Positions 51,316 to 60,473 of a DNA stretch of 64,000 nucleotides are shown piece after piece. Both the position numbers and the translations under genes were made by a program. Where the stretch lies: NCBI GenBank assembly GCA_934700335.1, contig CAKUXM010000002.1:1-64000 (forward strand). The letters run 5' to 3'. Each line of letters opens with the position of its first letter. Within the stretch, counting starts at the first letter, position 1. Source of the stretch: an uncultured Candidatus Melainabacteria bacterium (GTDB lineage Bacteria; Cyanobacteriota; Vampirovibrionia; Gastranaerophilales; Gastranaerophilaceae). The notes below the pieces were generated by a model. It did no database searches. It had not been told where the DNA came from and saw only the letters and a program-made list of their open reading frames with translations.

Positions 51316-53202
51316 ATGAAAAATCCACTAGTATCAATAATAGTGCCCTATTATAACGGTAAAAAATATCTTGAGCAATTGTTTGATACAACACTAAACC
51401 AGACTTATAAAAATATTGAAGTTTTAATTGTAAATGACTTCTCTACTGATGACAGTATAGACATTATTAATGAAAAAATAAAAGAAGATTCACGCTTAAG
51501 GCTAATTGATATGCCCCAAAAGGGTGGCTGTGGTAGTAAAGGGGTTGAAGAAGGTTTAAAACATGTATATGGTGAGTACTTTTTTATAATGACTCAAGAT
51601 GATTTTCTTGATAAAGATTATATTGAAAAATGTGTAGACCAAATAAATAAAACAGGGGTAAAAATTGTACTGACAAAAGGTTATTTTTATTTTGGAAATA
51701 CACACAAGCAAATAGGGAAAATTTTAAAAGAAGTAACATCTAGCAGAAAAGTTTTTGAATTAAGTTTAGATTGGAAGATTGCCAACGTAGGTTTAAGAAG
51801 CGTTAAACTTACAAAAATTGAACCGTTTGTTACTACTTGCTACGATATGGACGAATATTTATTCAAGAAATATCTATTGTTAGTTGATAAGGTAGCATTT
51901 GCAGATACAGCTTTTTATTATAGAGTTGATAACCCTAATTCGTTATCAAAGGAATTACATTATTTTAATTTTGAAACAATAAAATCAAATATTTTTTTGG
52001 TAAAAACATTAATTGAAAATAAATTTTCAGTTAATTATATAGATAAACATTGCAAGGAATTAATAAAAATATATCAAGTTTGGTTTAATGTATATAAAAT
52101 AAATAAACCAATTTTTTCTAAAGAACATCAGGAATACATTGAAAACATATTTAAGTTTTCAAAAGAAGAAATTGAAGCAATTATAAAAAAATACAACTTA
52201 ATTAGATGCAAATACAAGTTATTATTCAGCAAATTAGAAGATGTACAAAGAATAAATTATAAAACTCCACTTGTATCTATCATAGTTCCACATTACAATG
52301 GTAAAAAATACCTTGAACAGTTATTTGACACAACATTAAACCAAACTTATAAAAACATAGAATTATTACTAGTTGATGATTTTTCTACAGATGATGAAAG
52401 TTTAGAAATTATAAAAAGACAGCGAGAAAAAGATTCTAGAGTAAGACTTATACCAATGCCAAAAAAAGGTGGTTATGGTAATTTTGGTGTAGAAGAAGGA
52501 TTAAAACAAGTAAAGGGAGAATACTTTACAGTTTTAACACAAGACGATTTTCTAGATAAAGATTATGTAGAAAAATGTGTTGAACAGATTAACCAAACAG
52601 GCGCAGAAATCATTTTATCTAGTGCTCGTTATTATAAAGGAGAAGGCAAAAAACGTAGACAAATCGGTAAGAATTTTAACCACCCTATTAGTGGTAAAAA
52701 AGCTTTTGCACTAGGCTTGGATTGGGAAATTTCAAATCACGGATTACGCAGTGTAAAATTATTAGAAAAAGACCCGTTTGTTTGCAAATACTATAATCAA
52801 GACGAGTATCAATTTAGAAAATGGTTACTTCTTGTTGATAAAGTAGCCTTTGCAGATACGGCTTTTTATTATACAGTAAACAACCCTGATGCTCTTACAA
52901 AATCTGTTTATCCGTTCAATTTTGATATTCTTGAAACACAATTATTCCACATTGATTTATTACAAGAATACAAATTTCCAAAACACGTTATAGAAAAACG
53001 CATTAATAAATTAATCAAACAACATAACAAAATATGGGTAAAAGCATTTTACGAAGTGAAAGATAAATATTCAAAAGAAGATGTTGAATATGTAAGAAAA
53101 AAAATTAACAATGAAGTTCATTACATAAAAAACATTGTAAAAGATAGAAATTTAGTAACAAGTAAAATAAAATTATTATTTACGAAATTAGAGGAGGTTT
53201 AA
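51316..53202 (+). CDS. Double-domain GT2 glycosyltransferase
   Basis: A 628-residue protein made of two homologous GT2 units, about 1-310 and 315-628. Both start with LVSIIVPxYNGKKYLEQLF, have DFSTDD, and carry the acidic motif QDDFLDKDY, so both units look active. The copies are very similar, including LLLVDKVAFADTAFYY, which points to a recent internal duplication. Two-domain polymerases of this kind can make alternating disaccharide chains, but the donors are not known here. The start abuts the PIG-L stop and the stop overlaps the next GT2 gene. Confidence 0.88.
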   Translation: MKNPLVSIIVPYYNGKKYLEQLFDTTLNQTYKNIEVLIVNDFSTDDSIDIINEKIKEDSRLRLIDMPQKGGCGSKGVEEGLKHVYGEYFFIMTQDDFLDKDYIEKCVDQINKTGVKIVLTKGYFYFGNTHKQIGKILKEVTSSRKVFELSLDWKIANVGLRSVKLTKIEPFVTTCYDMDEYLFKKYLLLVDKVAFADTAFYYRVDNPNSLSKELHYFNFETIKSNIFLVKTLIENKFSVNYIDKHCKELIKIYQVWFNVYKINKPIFSKEHQEYIENIFKFSKEEIEAIIKKYNLIRCKYKLLFSKLEDVQRINYKTPLVSIIVPHYNGKKYLEQLFDTTLNQTYKNIELLLVDDFSTDDESLEIIKRQREKDSRVRLIPMPKKGGYGNFGVEEGLKQVKGEYFTVLTQDDFLDKDYVEKCVEQINQTGAEIILSSARYYKGEGKKRRQIGKNFNHPISGKKAFALGLDWEISNHGLRSVKLLEKDPFVCKYYNQDEYQFRKWLLLVDKVAFADTAFYYTVNNPDALTKSVYPFNFDILETQLFHIDLLQEYKFPKHVIEKRINKLIKQHNKIWVKAFYEVKDKYSKEDVEYVRKKINNEVHYIKNIVKDRNLVTSKIKLLFTKLEEV

Positions 53203-54068
53203 TGGAAAGTCCTTTAGTTTCTGTTATTATACCAGTTTACAACCATGAAAAATATGTTCAAGAGACTATAAAATCAATCATTAACCAAACTTATAAAAAT
53301 ATTGAATTGTTAATGCTTGATGATGGTTCAAAAGATAATTCTTTTGCAAAAACGCTTGAGCTAAAAGAAGAATGCGAAAAACGTTTTGTAAGAGTTGTTA
53401 TGGAAACAAAAGAAAACGAAGGAACAAAAGCCACTACAAATAAACTTTTTGAACTTGCAAGTGGCAAATATGTCTATTTAATTGCATCTGATGATTTGGC
53501 AAAACCTAATGCTATTCAAAAAGAATTAGAATTTTTGGAAAACAATCCAGATTATGTTTTGGCAGTAGGAGACGATGAAGTTATTGATAAAGACGGAATT
53601 CTTCAAAATGTACCAACAGCAAAAGAAAATATTAGCAGAGCTAGAAAAATAAATTTCAAAAGCGATGATTTTGGAAATTATGCCACATTATTTTTTATTG
53701 GCAATCACGTTCCAAACGGATATTTAATGAAAAAAAGCATATTAGATAAATGCGGAGAATTGACAGATGAAGCCCCTCTTGAAGATTGGTGGTTAATGCT
53801 TCATTTTGCAAAATATGGCAAAATAAAATACATTGATGAAATTATGCTTTCATATAGAATTCATGGAGAAAACACGTTTACAAAAGATAAAAGAATGCGC
53901 CAAATGGCAAGACAAACTTTTAAAAACGAAGTTAAAACATTAAAAACTGCTGATTTTTCAACAATGTTACCTGTCGTAAAAAAGACTTATTTACAATATA
54001 AGTTTTTCGGAAAATTGGCAAAACTTGCAAAAAAATTGGAGTTAAGACTAAAATTTAAAAACAGTTAA
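53202..54068 (+). CDS. GT2 glycosyltransferase
   Basis: A 288-residue GT-A enzyme with SVIIPVYNHEKYVQETIKSI, MLDDGSKDNS and the acidic metal motif IASDDLAKP, then the acceptor region EDWWLMLHFAKYG and a YRIHGENTF segment common in O-antigen GT2 enzymes. A single basic helix closes the protein. It starts within the stop of the double-domain gene and overlaps the convergent GT4 gene by 14 bp. Confidence 0.9.
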   Translation: MESPLVSVIIPVYNHEKYVQETIKSIINQTYKNIELLMLDDGSKDNSFAKTLELKEECEKRFVRVVMETKENEGTKATTNKLFELASGKYVYLIASDDLAKPNAIQKELEFLENNPDYVLAVGDDEVIDKDGILQNVPTAKENISRARKINFKSDDFGNYATLFFIGNHVPNGYLMKKSILDKCGELTDEAPLEDWWLMLHFAKYGKIKYIDEIMLSYRIHGENTFTKDKRMRQMARQTFKNEVKTLKTADFSTMLPVVKKTYLQYKFFGKLAKLAKKLELRLKFKNS

Positions 54069-55140
54069 GAATACTTTCTGCAAAATTTTTCCAGGTATAT
54101 TTTTTAGAAGTTTCAAATGCTTTTAAACTCATTCTGTTGTACTCTTCTGTTTTGAACATTTTATACATCTTTCTTAGATTAAGAACAAATGATAAAAATG
54201 AATTTCTGTCAAAAATTAAGCCATCTTCTTTGTCTTTAATAATCTCTGCAACACCTGCAGTATTTGATACTACACAAGGTTTTCCACAAGACATTTCTTC
54301 TAATACAACAAGTCCAAAAGCCTCATTTTTACTAGGTAAAACAAGACAGTCTAAAGATTTATAATAATCAACAATATTTTCTTGCGGTGATAAAAATTCA
54401 ACTTTTTTACCCAAACCTAAAAGGTTTGCCATCACTTTTAAAATTTTATTTTTTGAAATAATTCTAGCTTTAAATTTATTGCACCACATTAAATTAAGAA
54501 CCAATATACCAGCAAGGAATAGTAATCCGCCCTTATTTATTGAATTATTTGCGACACAACCAAAAGTTATAAAATCATTTTTTTTGATTTCTGGCATATT
54601 TTCATAAATCTGCTTACAAGCCAAATGACAGACATATACATTATCAGGGTTTAACTTGTAATTTTTAACGTAATCCTTTTTAATGCTTTCCGAAACTGCA
54701 ATATATTTGTTTTCAGGTCGTAAGTTTTCAAACATTTTATCTTGTTTCTTTATTTTTTTACGACTTGAAAATTTCTTAATTAAATTAATAGGAAAAGGTT
54801 CAACCTCACATCTATGTCTAAAAGACTGCGATTGAAGGATTGGATTATGGTTCATATATTCAAGAGAAACAGTCAAAACTACATCAAAATTACCTTTTTC
54901 GACTTCATTTTCTATATTTTGAAGAAAACCTTTATAAGAATTTGTATATTCTACTGAGACAATTTTTACACCGTCAACGCCTTCAAAATCATTTGGTAAG
55001 CAAAAAACAGTTACTTCAATTTCAGGATTTTTTGCGAATTCTAAAATAAGATTTTTGTTTACGACACTTGCGCCACCGCTTTTTGCGCCACCTGCAAAAA
55101 TCCAATTTATATCATAAGTTATTATCGCAACTTTTTTCAT
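54055..55140 (-). CDS. GT4-type glycosyltransferase
   Basis: A 361-residue GT-B enzyme on the minus strand. The N-terminal domain starts VAIITYDINWIFAGGAKSGGASVVN; the C-terminal nucleotide-sugar domain contains VEFLSPQENIVDYYKSLDCLVLPSKNEAFGLVVLEEMSCGKPCV, the E-x7-E signature of group 1 transferases. Together with the next minus-strand gene it forms an inverted pair inside the cluster, perhaps a later insertion into it. Confidence 0.9.
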   Translation of the reverse strand: MKKVAIITYDINWIFAGGAKSGGASVVNKNLILEFAKNPEIEVTVFCLPNDFEGVDGVKIVSVEYTNSYKGFLQNIENEVEKGNFDVVLTVSLEYMNHNPILQSQSFRHRCEVEPFPINLIKKFSSRKKIKKQDKMFENLRPENKYIAVSESIKKDYVKNYKLNPDNVYVCHLACKQIYENMPEIKKNDFITFGCVANNSINKGGLLFLAGILVLNLMWCNKFKARIISKNKILKVMANLLGLGKKVEFLSPQENIVDYYKSLDCLVLPSKNEAFGLVVLEEMSCGKPCVVSNTAGVAEIIKDKEDGLIFDRNSFLSFVLNLRKMYKMFKTEEYNRMSLKAFETSKKYTWKNFAESILNCF

Positions 55141-55143
55141 AGA

Positions 55144-56034
55144 TTATTTCAAAAACCCATCTAAAATTTCATAAATCATTTGATTTTTGCCTTTACAATC
55201 AACCCATTCAGATGCACACATTGTATGTAACCAAGACTTGTCTAAATAGTATTGAACAAGAGATTCTTGAACAATATTACCTTCTTGTTCATTTTCGTTT
55301 GCAAGACGATTTTCTCTAATGTTCCACAAAATATCATCTGGTTTTTGAAATTTACTTCTGCCATATTTTGAATATAGTGGATACCAATTTCCACTACCTG
55401 TATCAGCACCTTCAACTTTTATAAAATTAAATTTTCTATATCTTCTAAAATTCAATTTTTTATTTTTTAAATAATCATATTTATAAAAAGCAAATCCTGG
55501 CCATAAATACCAAATTCCGCCACGCTCCATAACCGCACCAAACAAATCAGTATTGGCTAAATAGCTTTCGATATTAATTTCTTTAATAGGCAATATATCG
55601 TGATCTAAAAACGCAAAGTTATTTTGTCTTTTTTGAACAATATTTTTGTAAATACGATTTAGTGCTCTGCCATGAGAATCGCTAAAACCACTAGCTTTTT
55701 CTCCACTTGTTACATTTATGTAAGTAACATTATTTTTAACGCAAACTTCTTTTATAGCTTTTGCTTTTTCTTCGTTGTTTGAATTATCGCAAATTATTTG
55801 TGTAAAAGAACCTTTTATAAATTTATTAAACAGTCTGATTTGATAATCCACGATGATAGGATTGTTAAAGGCAACTGTGATTAAGTCAATAAATGTTTCA
55901 TTGTTATAGTTAGAAGCATAAAACGGTTTTATTTCAATCTTTAAACAAGACAATCGTTTTGCTTCTGCTCTTTTTGCTCGTCTAATTTTTGTTTCTTCTC
56001 GTTTTTGTTTTATTTTTTCTAAGAAATTATTCAT
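55144..56034 (-). CDS. GT-A-fold glycosyltransferase-like protein
   Basis: A 296-residue protein with a basic N-terminal helix. The core looks like a GT2-type fold: ETFIDLITVAFNNPIIVDYQIRLF, ICDNSNNEEKAKAI, and an acidic FLDHDILPI in place of the DXD motif, followed by a WPGFAFYKYDYL acceptor loop. The family is less typical than its neighbours and could be an uncharacterised capsular glycosyltransferase. It is just upstream of the GT4 gene (3-bp gap) on the same strand. Confidence 0.7.
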   Translation of the reverse strand: MNNFLEKIKQKREETKIRRAKRAEAKRLSCLKIEIKPFYASNYNNETFIDLITVAFNNPIIVDYQIRLFNKFIKGSFTQIICDNSNNEEKAKAIKEVCVKNNVTYINVTSGEKASGFSDSHGRALNRIYKNIVQKRQNNFAFLDHDILPIKEINIESYLANTDLFGAVMERGGIWYLWPGFAFYKYDYLKNKKLNFRRYRKFNFIKVEGADTGSGNWYPLYSKYGRSKFQKPDDILWNIRENRLANENEQEGNIVQESLVQYYLDKSWLHTMCASEWVDCKGKNQMIYEILDGFLK

Positions 56035-56097
56035 AGAACAATATTACAATAAAATAATAATCTTGCATAGGTAGAGTTTTTTTGATACCTTGAATGT

Positions 56098-57042
56098 ATG
56101 GAAAAAACATTTTTAGTAATTAATTTATCTTGTTTTGGCGATGTTTTACTTACAAATTCACTTTGTCAAAATTTGAAAATATCATACCCTAATTCAAAAG
56201 TTATTTTTTGTGTGGATAAACCTTTTGAAGAAGTTGCAAAATATCAAAAAGACGTTGATGAAGTTATGGTTTTTGATAAAAAAGGTAAACAAAAAGGTCT
56301 TATAAACCTTGTTAAATATGCTTTTCGTTCAAAATATAGAAATAAAATTGATGCTTCTTTTGTGATTTACGGAAATACAAGAGCGTTAATATTATCAAAA
56401 CTTTTAGGTGCAAAACAAATAGTTACAGGAGCAATAAAAAGAACGTGGTTAATAAATACACCACAACCAAAATGTTATTCTGTTGCAAATAGACAATGTT
56501 CTAATGAATTGTTGGCAGAAGTTGTAACAGAAAAAGAAAGCAAAAATTTACCAATTAAATTTGAAATAAAAGAAGATACAGAAATTGATATTCAAATTGA
56601 CAAAGAAAATTCTGTTGCACTTTGTTTAGAGGCTAACAACCCTGAAAAAGATTTGCCAATGGATATTGCTACAGAACTTATCCAAAAATTAAATGAAGAT
56701 AAAAAAACGCTTTATCTTTTAGGTTCTGGAGAAAGTGCGAGCGACTATGCAAACAATTTACGACTTAATGATTGCGCTTTTGTTGACTTAACAAATAAAA
56801 CTAATTTTAGTCAATTAGCAAAAATTTTAACAATGGTTAAAGGACTAATAAGCATTGATACAGGAACAATGCACATGGCAACAGCCGTTGGCTGTCCAGT
56901 TTTAGGAATATTCCTAAAACCACACACAACGAATATGTGGGCGCCAATCAAAGAACTTTACATATCTAACGTGATAGAAAATGATATTACCGCTGAAAAT
57001 ATCATAAATAAATTTTATAACTTGGTGAATATCAATGGATAA
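56098..57042 (+). CDS. GT9 heptosyltransferase-family glycosyltransferase
   Basis: A 314-residue GT-B enzyme with FLVINLSCFGDVLLTNSLCQNL at the start and the ADP-heptose-type site LISIDTGTMHMATAVGCPVLGIF near the end. It is the second GT9 gene of the cluster and only distantly similar to the first (49690-50619), so it probably adds a different sugar. Its end overlaps the next GT2 gene by 8 bp, which begins the main co-directional run to the window end. Confidence 0.88.
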   Translation: MEKTFLVINLSCFGDVLLTNSLCQNLKISYPNSKVIFCVDKPFEEVAKYQKDVDEVMVFDKKGKQKGLINLVKYAFRSKYRNKIDASFVIYGNTRALILSKLLGAKQIVTGAIKRTWLINTPQPKCYSVANRQCSNELLAEVVTEKESKNLPIKFEIKEDTEIDIQIDKENSVALCLEANNPEKDLPMDIATELIQKLNEDKKTLYLLGSGESASDYANNLRLNDCAFVDLTNKTNFSQLAKILTMVKGLISIDTGTMHMATAVGCPVLGIFLKPHTTNMWAPIKELYISNVIENDITAENIINKFYNLVNING

Positions 57043-57970
57043 AAAAAATATAGAATACATAGTAGTTGCTTGTTGTACTTGTCTTAGACCTCAAACTTTA
57101 AGACAATCATTGATGACTTTTCGTAATATGAAAAAGCCAGAAAATATCAAGATTGACTTACTTGTTGTTGATAACGATAAAAACGCATCAGCATATGATG
57201 TAGCTTCAGAATTTAATGCTATATATTTTGTTGAAGAAGAAAGAGGTATAGCAAAAGCTAGAAATAGAGTTTTGACAGAAGCTATAAATCTTGGAGCCTC
57301 TCATATCGCAATGTTTGATGATGACGGACTTTTAGATGAAAATTGGTTGATTAATCATATTGATTTTTACCAAAATAATGATGTAAATATCGTTTCTGGA
57401 CCTCAATATTGTCATTTTGATAAAGAATATCCAAAATATGTTATGAAAAATAATATTTTTAAATCAAATACGACTAAAAAGACAGGACAATTGTTAAAAA
57501 GTTGCGCAACTAATAATATTTTTATGCAACTTGATTTTGTATCTGAAAAAAATATTTATTTTGATGAAGAAAAATATATTTTTATGGGCGGAGAAGACGG
57601 AGATTTCTTTAGTAGAGCTAGCGAATCTGGTTGCGTAATTAGATTTAATAAAGAAGCCGTCGTAAAAGAATTGATTGAAGAAAATCGTGCGAATGTAAGA
57701 TGGATTCTTGATAGATACTATTATAATGGATATTCTGGCGGATATTTAAAATACGGAAATACAAAAGCTATCAATTTTAAAAAGTTTGTATATTTATTCA
57801 AAACGGCTTTAATATACGGATTTGACACAGTTTTAGTTATCCCGTCAAGATTTTTAGGCACGACTGCCTATTACAATATGTTAGGAATGACGTTGAAAAC
57901 AAAAGGCAAACTTGAAGGCGCATTTTTTGCAAGACCTTTGAATTATTACGAGAAAGTAAGCGGTAAATAA
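57035..57970 (+). CDS. GT2 glycosyltransferase
   Basis: A 311-residue GT-A enzyme. The start IEYIVVACCTCLRPQTLRQSL, LLVVDNDKNASA, and the DDDGLLDENWL acidic motif fit GT2 enzymes similar to rhamnosyl- or galactosyltransferases. A hydrophobic stretch near 260-285 (FKTALIYGFDTVLVIP) may associate with the membrane. It overlaps the GT9 gene by 8 bp and its stop overlaps the next start by one base. Confidence 0.85.
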   Translation: MDKKNIEYIVVACCTCLRPQTLRQSLMTFRNMKKPENIKIDLLVVDNDKNASAYDVASEFNAIYFVEEERGIAKARNRVLTEAINLGASHIAMFDDDGLLDENWLINHIDFYQNNDVNIVSGPQYCHFDKEYPKYVMKNNIFKSNTTKKTGQLLKSCATNNIFMQLDFVSEKNIYFDEEKYIFMGGEDGDFFSRASESGCVIRFNKEAVVKELIEENRANVRWILDRYYYNGYSGGYLKYGNTKAINFKKFVYLFKTALIYGFDTVLVIPSRFLGTTAYYNMLGMTLKTKGKLEGAFFARPLNYYEKVSGK

Positions 57971-59202
57971 TGAAAAAGAAAATTCTTGTTGTAATTCTAA
58001 ATGACGTAATTGATACGGTGGGTGGCGCAATAACATCTTTCAACAATTTTACAAACATGTTAATCAATAATGATTACGACGTTTGTGCGTGTTTTAGCAA
58101 GAAAAAATCTAATTATATAAAAGGCGAAAGAGAAAACGGACTTCGACTTTATAACCTAAAAAACATACATTTTGAAAAGGTTGTAAAAGATGAAAACCCT
58201 GATTTAATGATTTTTTATTATCCAAGAGATGTTTTAAAAACATTGCAAAAAGAAACTTTTAAAGATATTCCTAAGATTTTGATGAATCACACACGTCCTG
58301 ATTTTTACGTAGAATATGAACTTATCAAAGATAAATTGCAGGATTTCAGTTGCGTTCAAGTTTTATTTAATTCTTTTGAGCCAATGGTCAGAAAATATTT
58401 TAAAGGTAATATTGTAACTATTCCAAACGAGGTTAATATTGTTGAGGTTGAAAGAAATAGAGAAGAAGAATTTAGGAATATAATATACCTTTCAAGGGTC
58501 GATATTTGGAAAGGGCACGAGTTTTTAATAAATGCGTTTTCAAAAATAGCGAAAAAGTATCCTGATTGGAAATTAAATATTTTCGGACAATTTGACCCGA
58601 ACCGATTAAAAAAGAGATTAGAAAAACAAATAAAAAAACTAGGAATAGAAAACCAAGTTATACTGAATGGAGCAACAAATGAACCTTTTAAAGAATTTGC
58701 AAGAGCAGATTTTTGCGTATTTCCGAGCTATTTTGAAGGCTTTGGACTTGGTCTTGCAGAAGCGATGTCAACAGGGCTACCAGCCATTGGCTTGAAGGGT
58801 GCAAGTGGCGTTAATGAAATTATTCAAGATAACGAGAATGGTTTTTTAGTAGAAGAAAACGAAGAAGAATTTGCACAAAAGATAGAAATTTTAATTAACA
58901 ATCCTAAAAAACGTTATGAAATGGGACTAAAGTCCAAACAATCAATAAAAAAATATTCAAAAGAAATTATTAAAAACAAATGGTTGAATGTAATAGAAAA
59001 AGTTTTAAATAAAAAAAATATTTGTAGTACAATGGAAGAAAATTTCTTGAAGTATGAAATTTTTCCAATGCAAAAAATATACGACATCATGTACAAAAAG
59101 CGTTGTATGTCGTTTATGCAGAAGATTTTTTCAATATCAAATTTAGGTAGAGAAAAAATGATTTGCATACTTGGAATAAAATTTAAAATTAAAAGGATAT
59201 AA
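57970..59202 (+). CDS. GT4 glycosyltransferase
   Basis: A 410-residue GT-B enzyme of group 1. The C-terminal domain has NIIYLSRVDIWKGHEFLINAF and ADFCVFPSYFEGFGLGLAEAMSTGLPAIG with the two glutamates that bind the nucleotide-sugar. About 60 extra residues after the fold (KYEIFPMQKIYDIMYKKRC and onward) are unusual for the family. It is followed immediately by the first FdtA-like gene. Confidence 0.9.
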   Translation: MKKKILVVILNDVIDTVGGAITSFNNFTNMLINNDYDVCACFSKKKSNYIKGERENGLRLYNLKNIHFEKVVKDENPDLMIFYYPRDVLKTLQKETFKDIPKILMNHTRPDFYVEYELIKDKLQDFSCVQVLFNSFEPMVRKYFKGNIVTIPNEVNIVEVERNREEEFRNIIYLSRVDIWKGHEFLINAFSKIAKKYPDWKLNIFGQFDPNRLKKRLEKQIKKLGIENQVILNGATNEPFKEFARADFCVFPSYFEGFGLGLAEAMSTGLPAIGLKGASGVNEIIQDNENGFLVEENEEEFAQKIEILINNPKKRYEMGLKSKQSIKKYSKEIIKNKWLNVIEKVLNKKNICSTMEENFLKYEIFPMQKIYDIMYKKRCMSFMQKIFSISNLGREKMICILGIKFKIKRI

Positions 59203-59203
59203 A

Positions 59204-59602
59204 ATGAACTATAGATTAATAGAAACAGATATAAAAGGTGATGAAAGAGGGAGACTTATTGCATTTGAAGAAGGCGTTAATTGTCCGTTTGATGTAAAGA
59301 GAGCTTTTTATATTTTTGATACAAAAGGTGGAACAGCTCGAGGTTGCCACGCAAATAGAAATTCAGAATTTTTGCTAATCGCAATCAACGGAAGCTGCAA
59401 AGTAAAAATTGACGATGGCAAAACTCAAGAAATTGTTGAACTTTCAAACCCACACACCGCATTATATCTAGATAAGATGCTATGGAAAGAAATGTATGAT
59501 TTTTCATACAACGGAATTTTACTTGTTCTTGCAAGCACAAAATATGACAATACTGAATACATCAGAGATTATGACGAATTTCTAAAAGAGGTTAATAAAT
59601 AA
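59204..59602 (+). CDS. FdtA/QdtA-like cupin (sugar 3,4-ketoisomerase family), diverged copy
   Basis: A 132-residue cupin of the WxcM-like/FdtA family, which converts dTDP-4-keto-6-deoxyglucose to the 3-keto isomer. In the active site His49 is present (RGCHAN) but the second catalytic histidine, His51 in FdtA, is Asn51. The next gene is a paralogue of equal length with both histidines. This copy may be inactive, act on another sugar, or form a mixed dimer. Codon use is like its neighbours. The ATG overlaps nothing; a weak AAGGA site precedes it. Confidence 0.8.
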   Translation: MNYRLIETDIKGDERGRLIAFEEGVNCPFDVKRAFYIFDTKGGTARGCHANRNSEFLLIAINGSCKVKIDDGKTQEIVELSNPHTALYLDKMLWKEMYDFSYNGILLVLASTKYDNTEYIRDYDEFLKEVNK

Positions 59603-60000
59603 TGAATTACAGACTAATTGATATGGACATTCATGGAGATAATAGAGGAAAATTAATTTCTTTAGAATCTAATAAAAATATCCCCTTTGATATAAAAAGA
59701 GTTTATTATATCTATGATACACTACCTGATGAAGTTAGAGGCAATCACGCACACCCAAATTTAGAACAAGTAGTCGTAGCAATTGATGGTGCTTGCGAAT
59801 TTGTATTAGATGACGGAAAAGAAACAACAACAATTCTTTTAAATAGACCAAATATTGGTTTGTATATTGGTAAAAACATTTGGAGAAAAATGCAAAACTT
59901 TTCTTATGGTTGCAAATTAATGGTTTTAGCTAGTGAATTATATAATCCAGATGAATACATTAGAGATTATGATGAATTTTTAAAAGAGGTCAACAAGTAA
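59602..60000 (+). CDS. TDP-4-oxo-6-deoxy-glucose 3,4-ketoisomerase (FdtA/QdtA)
   Basis: A 132-residue cupin with an intact RGNHAH motif (His49 and His51), the catalytic pair of FdtA. It should convert dTDP-4-keto-6-deoxyglucose to the 3-keto sugar, the first committed step to dTDP-Fuc3NAc or dTDP-Qui3NAc; which epimer (galacto or gluco) cannot be told from the sequence alone. Its start overlaps the preceding paralogue by one base and its stop overlaps the acetyltransferase gene. The aminotransferase for the next step is at 62668. Confidence 0.85.
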   Translation: MNYRLIDMDIHGDNRGKLISLESNKNIPFDIKRVYYIYDTLPDEVRGNHAHPNLEQVVVAIDGACEFVLDDGKETTTILLNRPNIGLYIGKNIWRKMQNFSYGCKLMVLASELYNPDEYIRDYDEFLKEVNK

Positions 60001-60455
60001 TGATACACAAATTGGCAGATGTTCAAAGTGAAAAAATTGGTAAAGATACAAATATTTGGCAATTCTGCGTAGTATTACCAAATGCAGAAATTGGAGAAAA
60101 TTGTAATATTTGTTCGCACTGTTTTATAGAAAACGACGTGAAAATTGGAAACAACGTAACCATAAAAAACGGTGTATATTTATGGGACGGTGTAACTATT
60201 GAAGATAATGTATTTGTCGGAGCAGGAACTACATTTACAAATGATAAATATCCTCGTTCAAAACAACACGATGTACCGATTTTAAAAACAGTTGTAAAAA
60301 AAGGAGCAACACTAGGCGCTAATTCAACAATTTTACCCAATTTAACTATAGGTGAAAATGCAATGATAGGAGCTGGAAGCGTAGTAACAAAAGATGTTCC
60401 TGCAAATACTGTTGTTTGTGGAAATCCTGCTAGAATTATTAGAACCATGTCATAA
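60000..60455 (+). CDS. Left-handed beta-helix sugar N-acetyltransferase (FdtC/QdtC-like)
   Basis: A 151-residue hexapeptide-repeat protein: repeats such as IGENCNICSHCFIENDVKIG and VTIEDNVFVGAG, an extended TFTNDKYPRSKQ loop and a C-terminal AGSVVTKDVPANTVVCGNPARII. Length and the loop match acetyltransferases that N-acetylate dTDP-3-amino-3,6-dideoxyhexoses with acetyl-CoA. Its place right after FdtA supports this role. It is likely trimeric and cytoplasmic. Confidence 0.85.
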   Translation: MIHKLADVQSEKIGKDTNIWQFCVVLPNAEIGENCNICSHCFIENDVKIGNNVTIKNGVYLWDGVTIEDNVFVGAGTTFTNDKYPRSKQHDVPILKTVVKKGATLGANSTILPNLTIGENAMIGAGSVVTKDVPANTVVCGNPARIIRTMS

Positions 60456-60473
60456 AATAAAGAAGGATATTAT

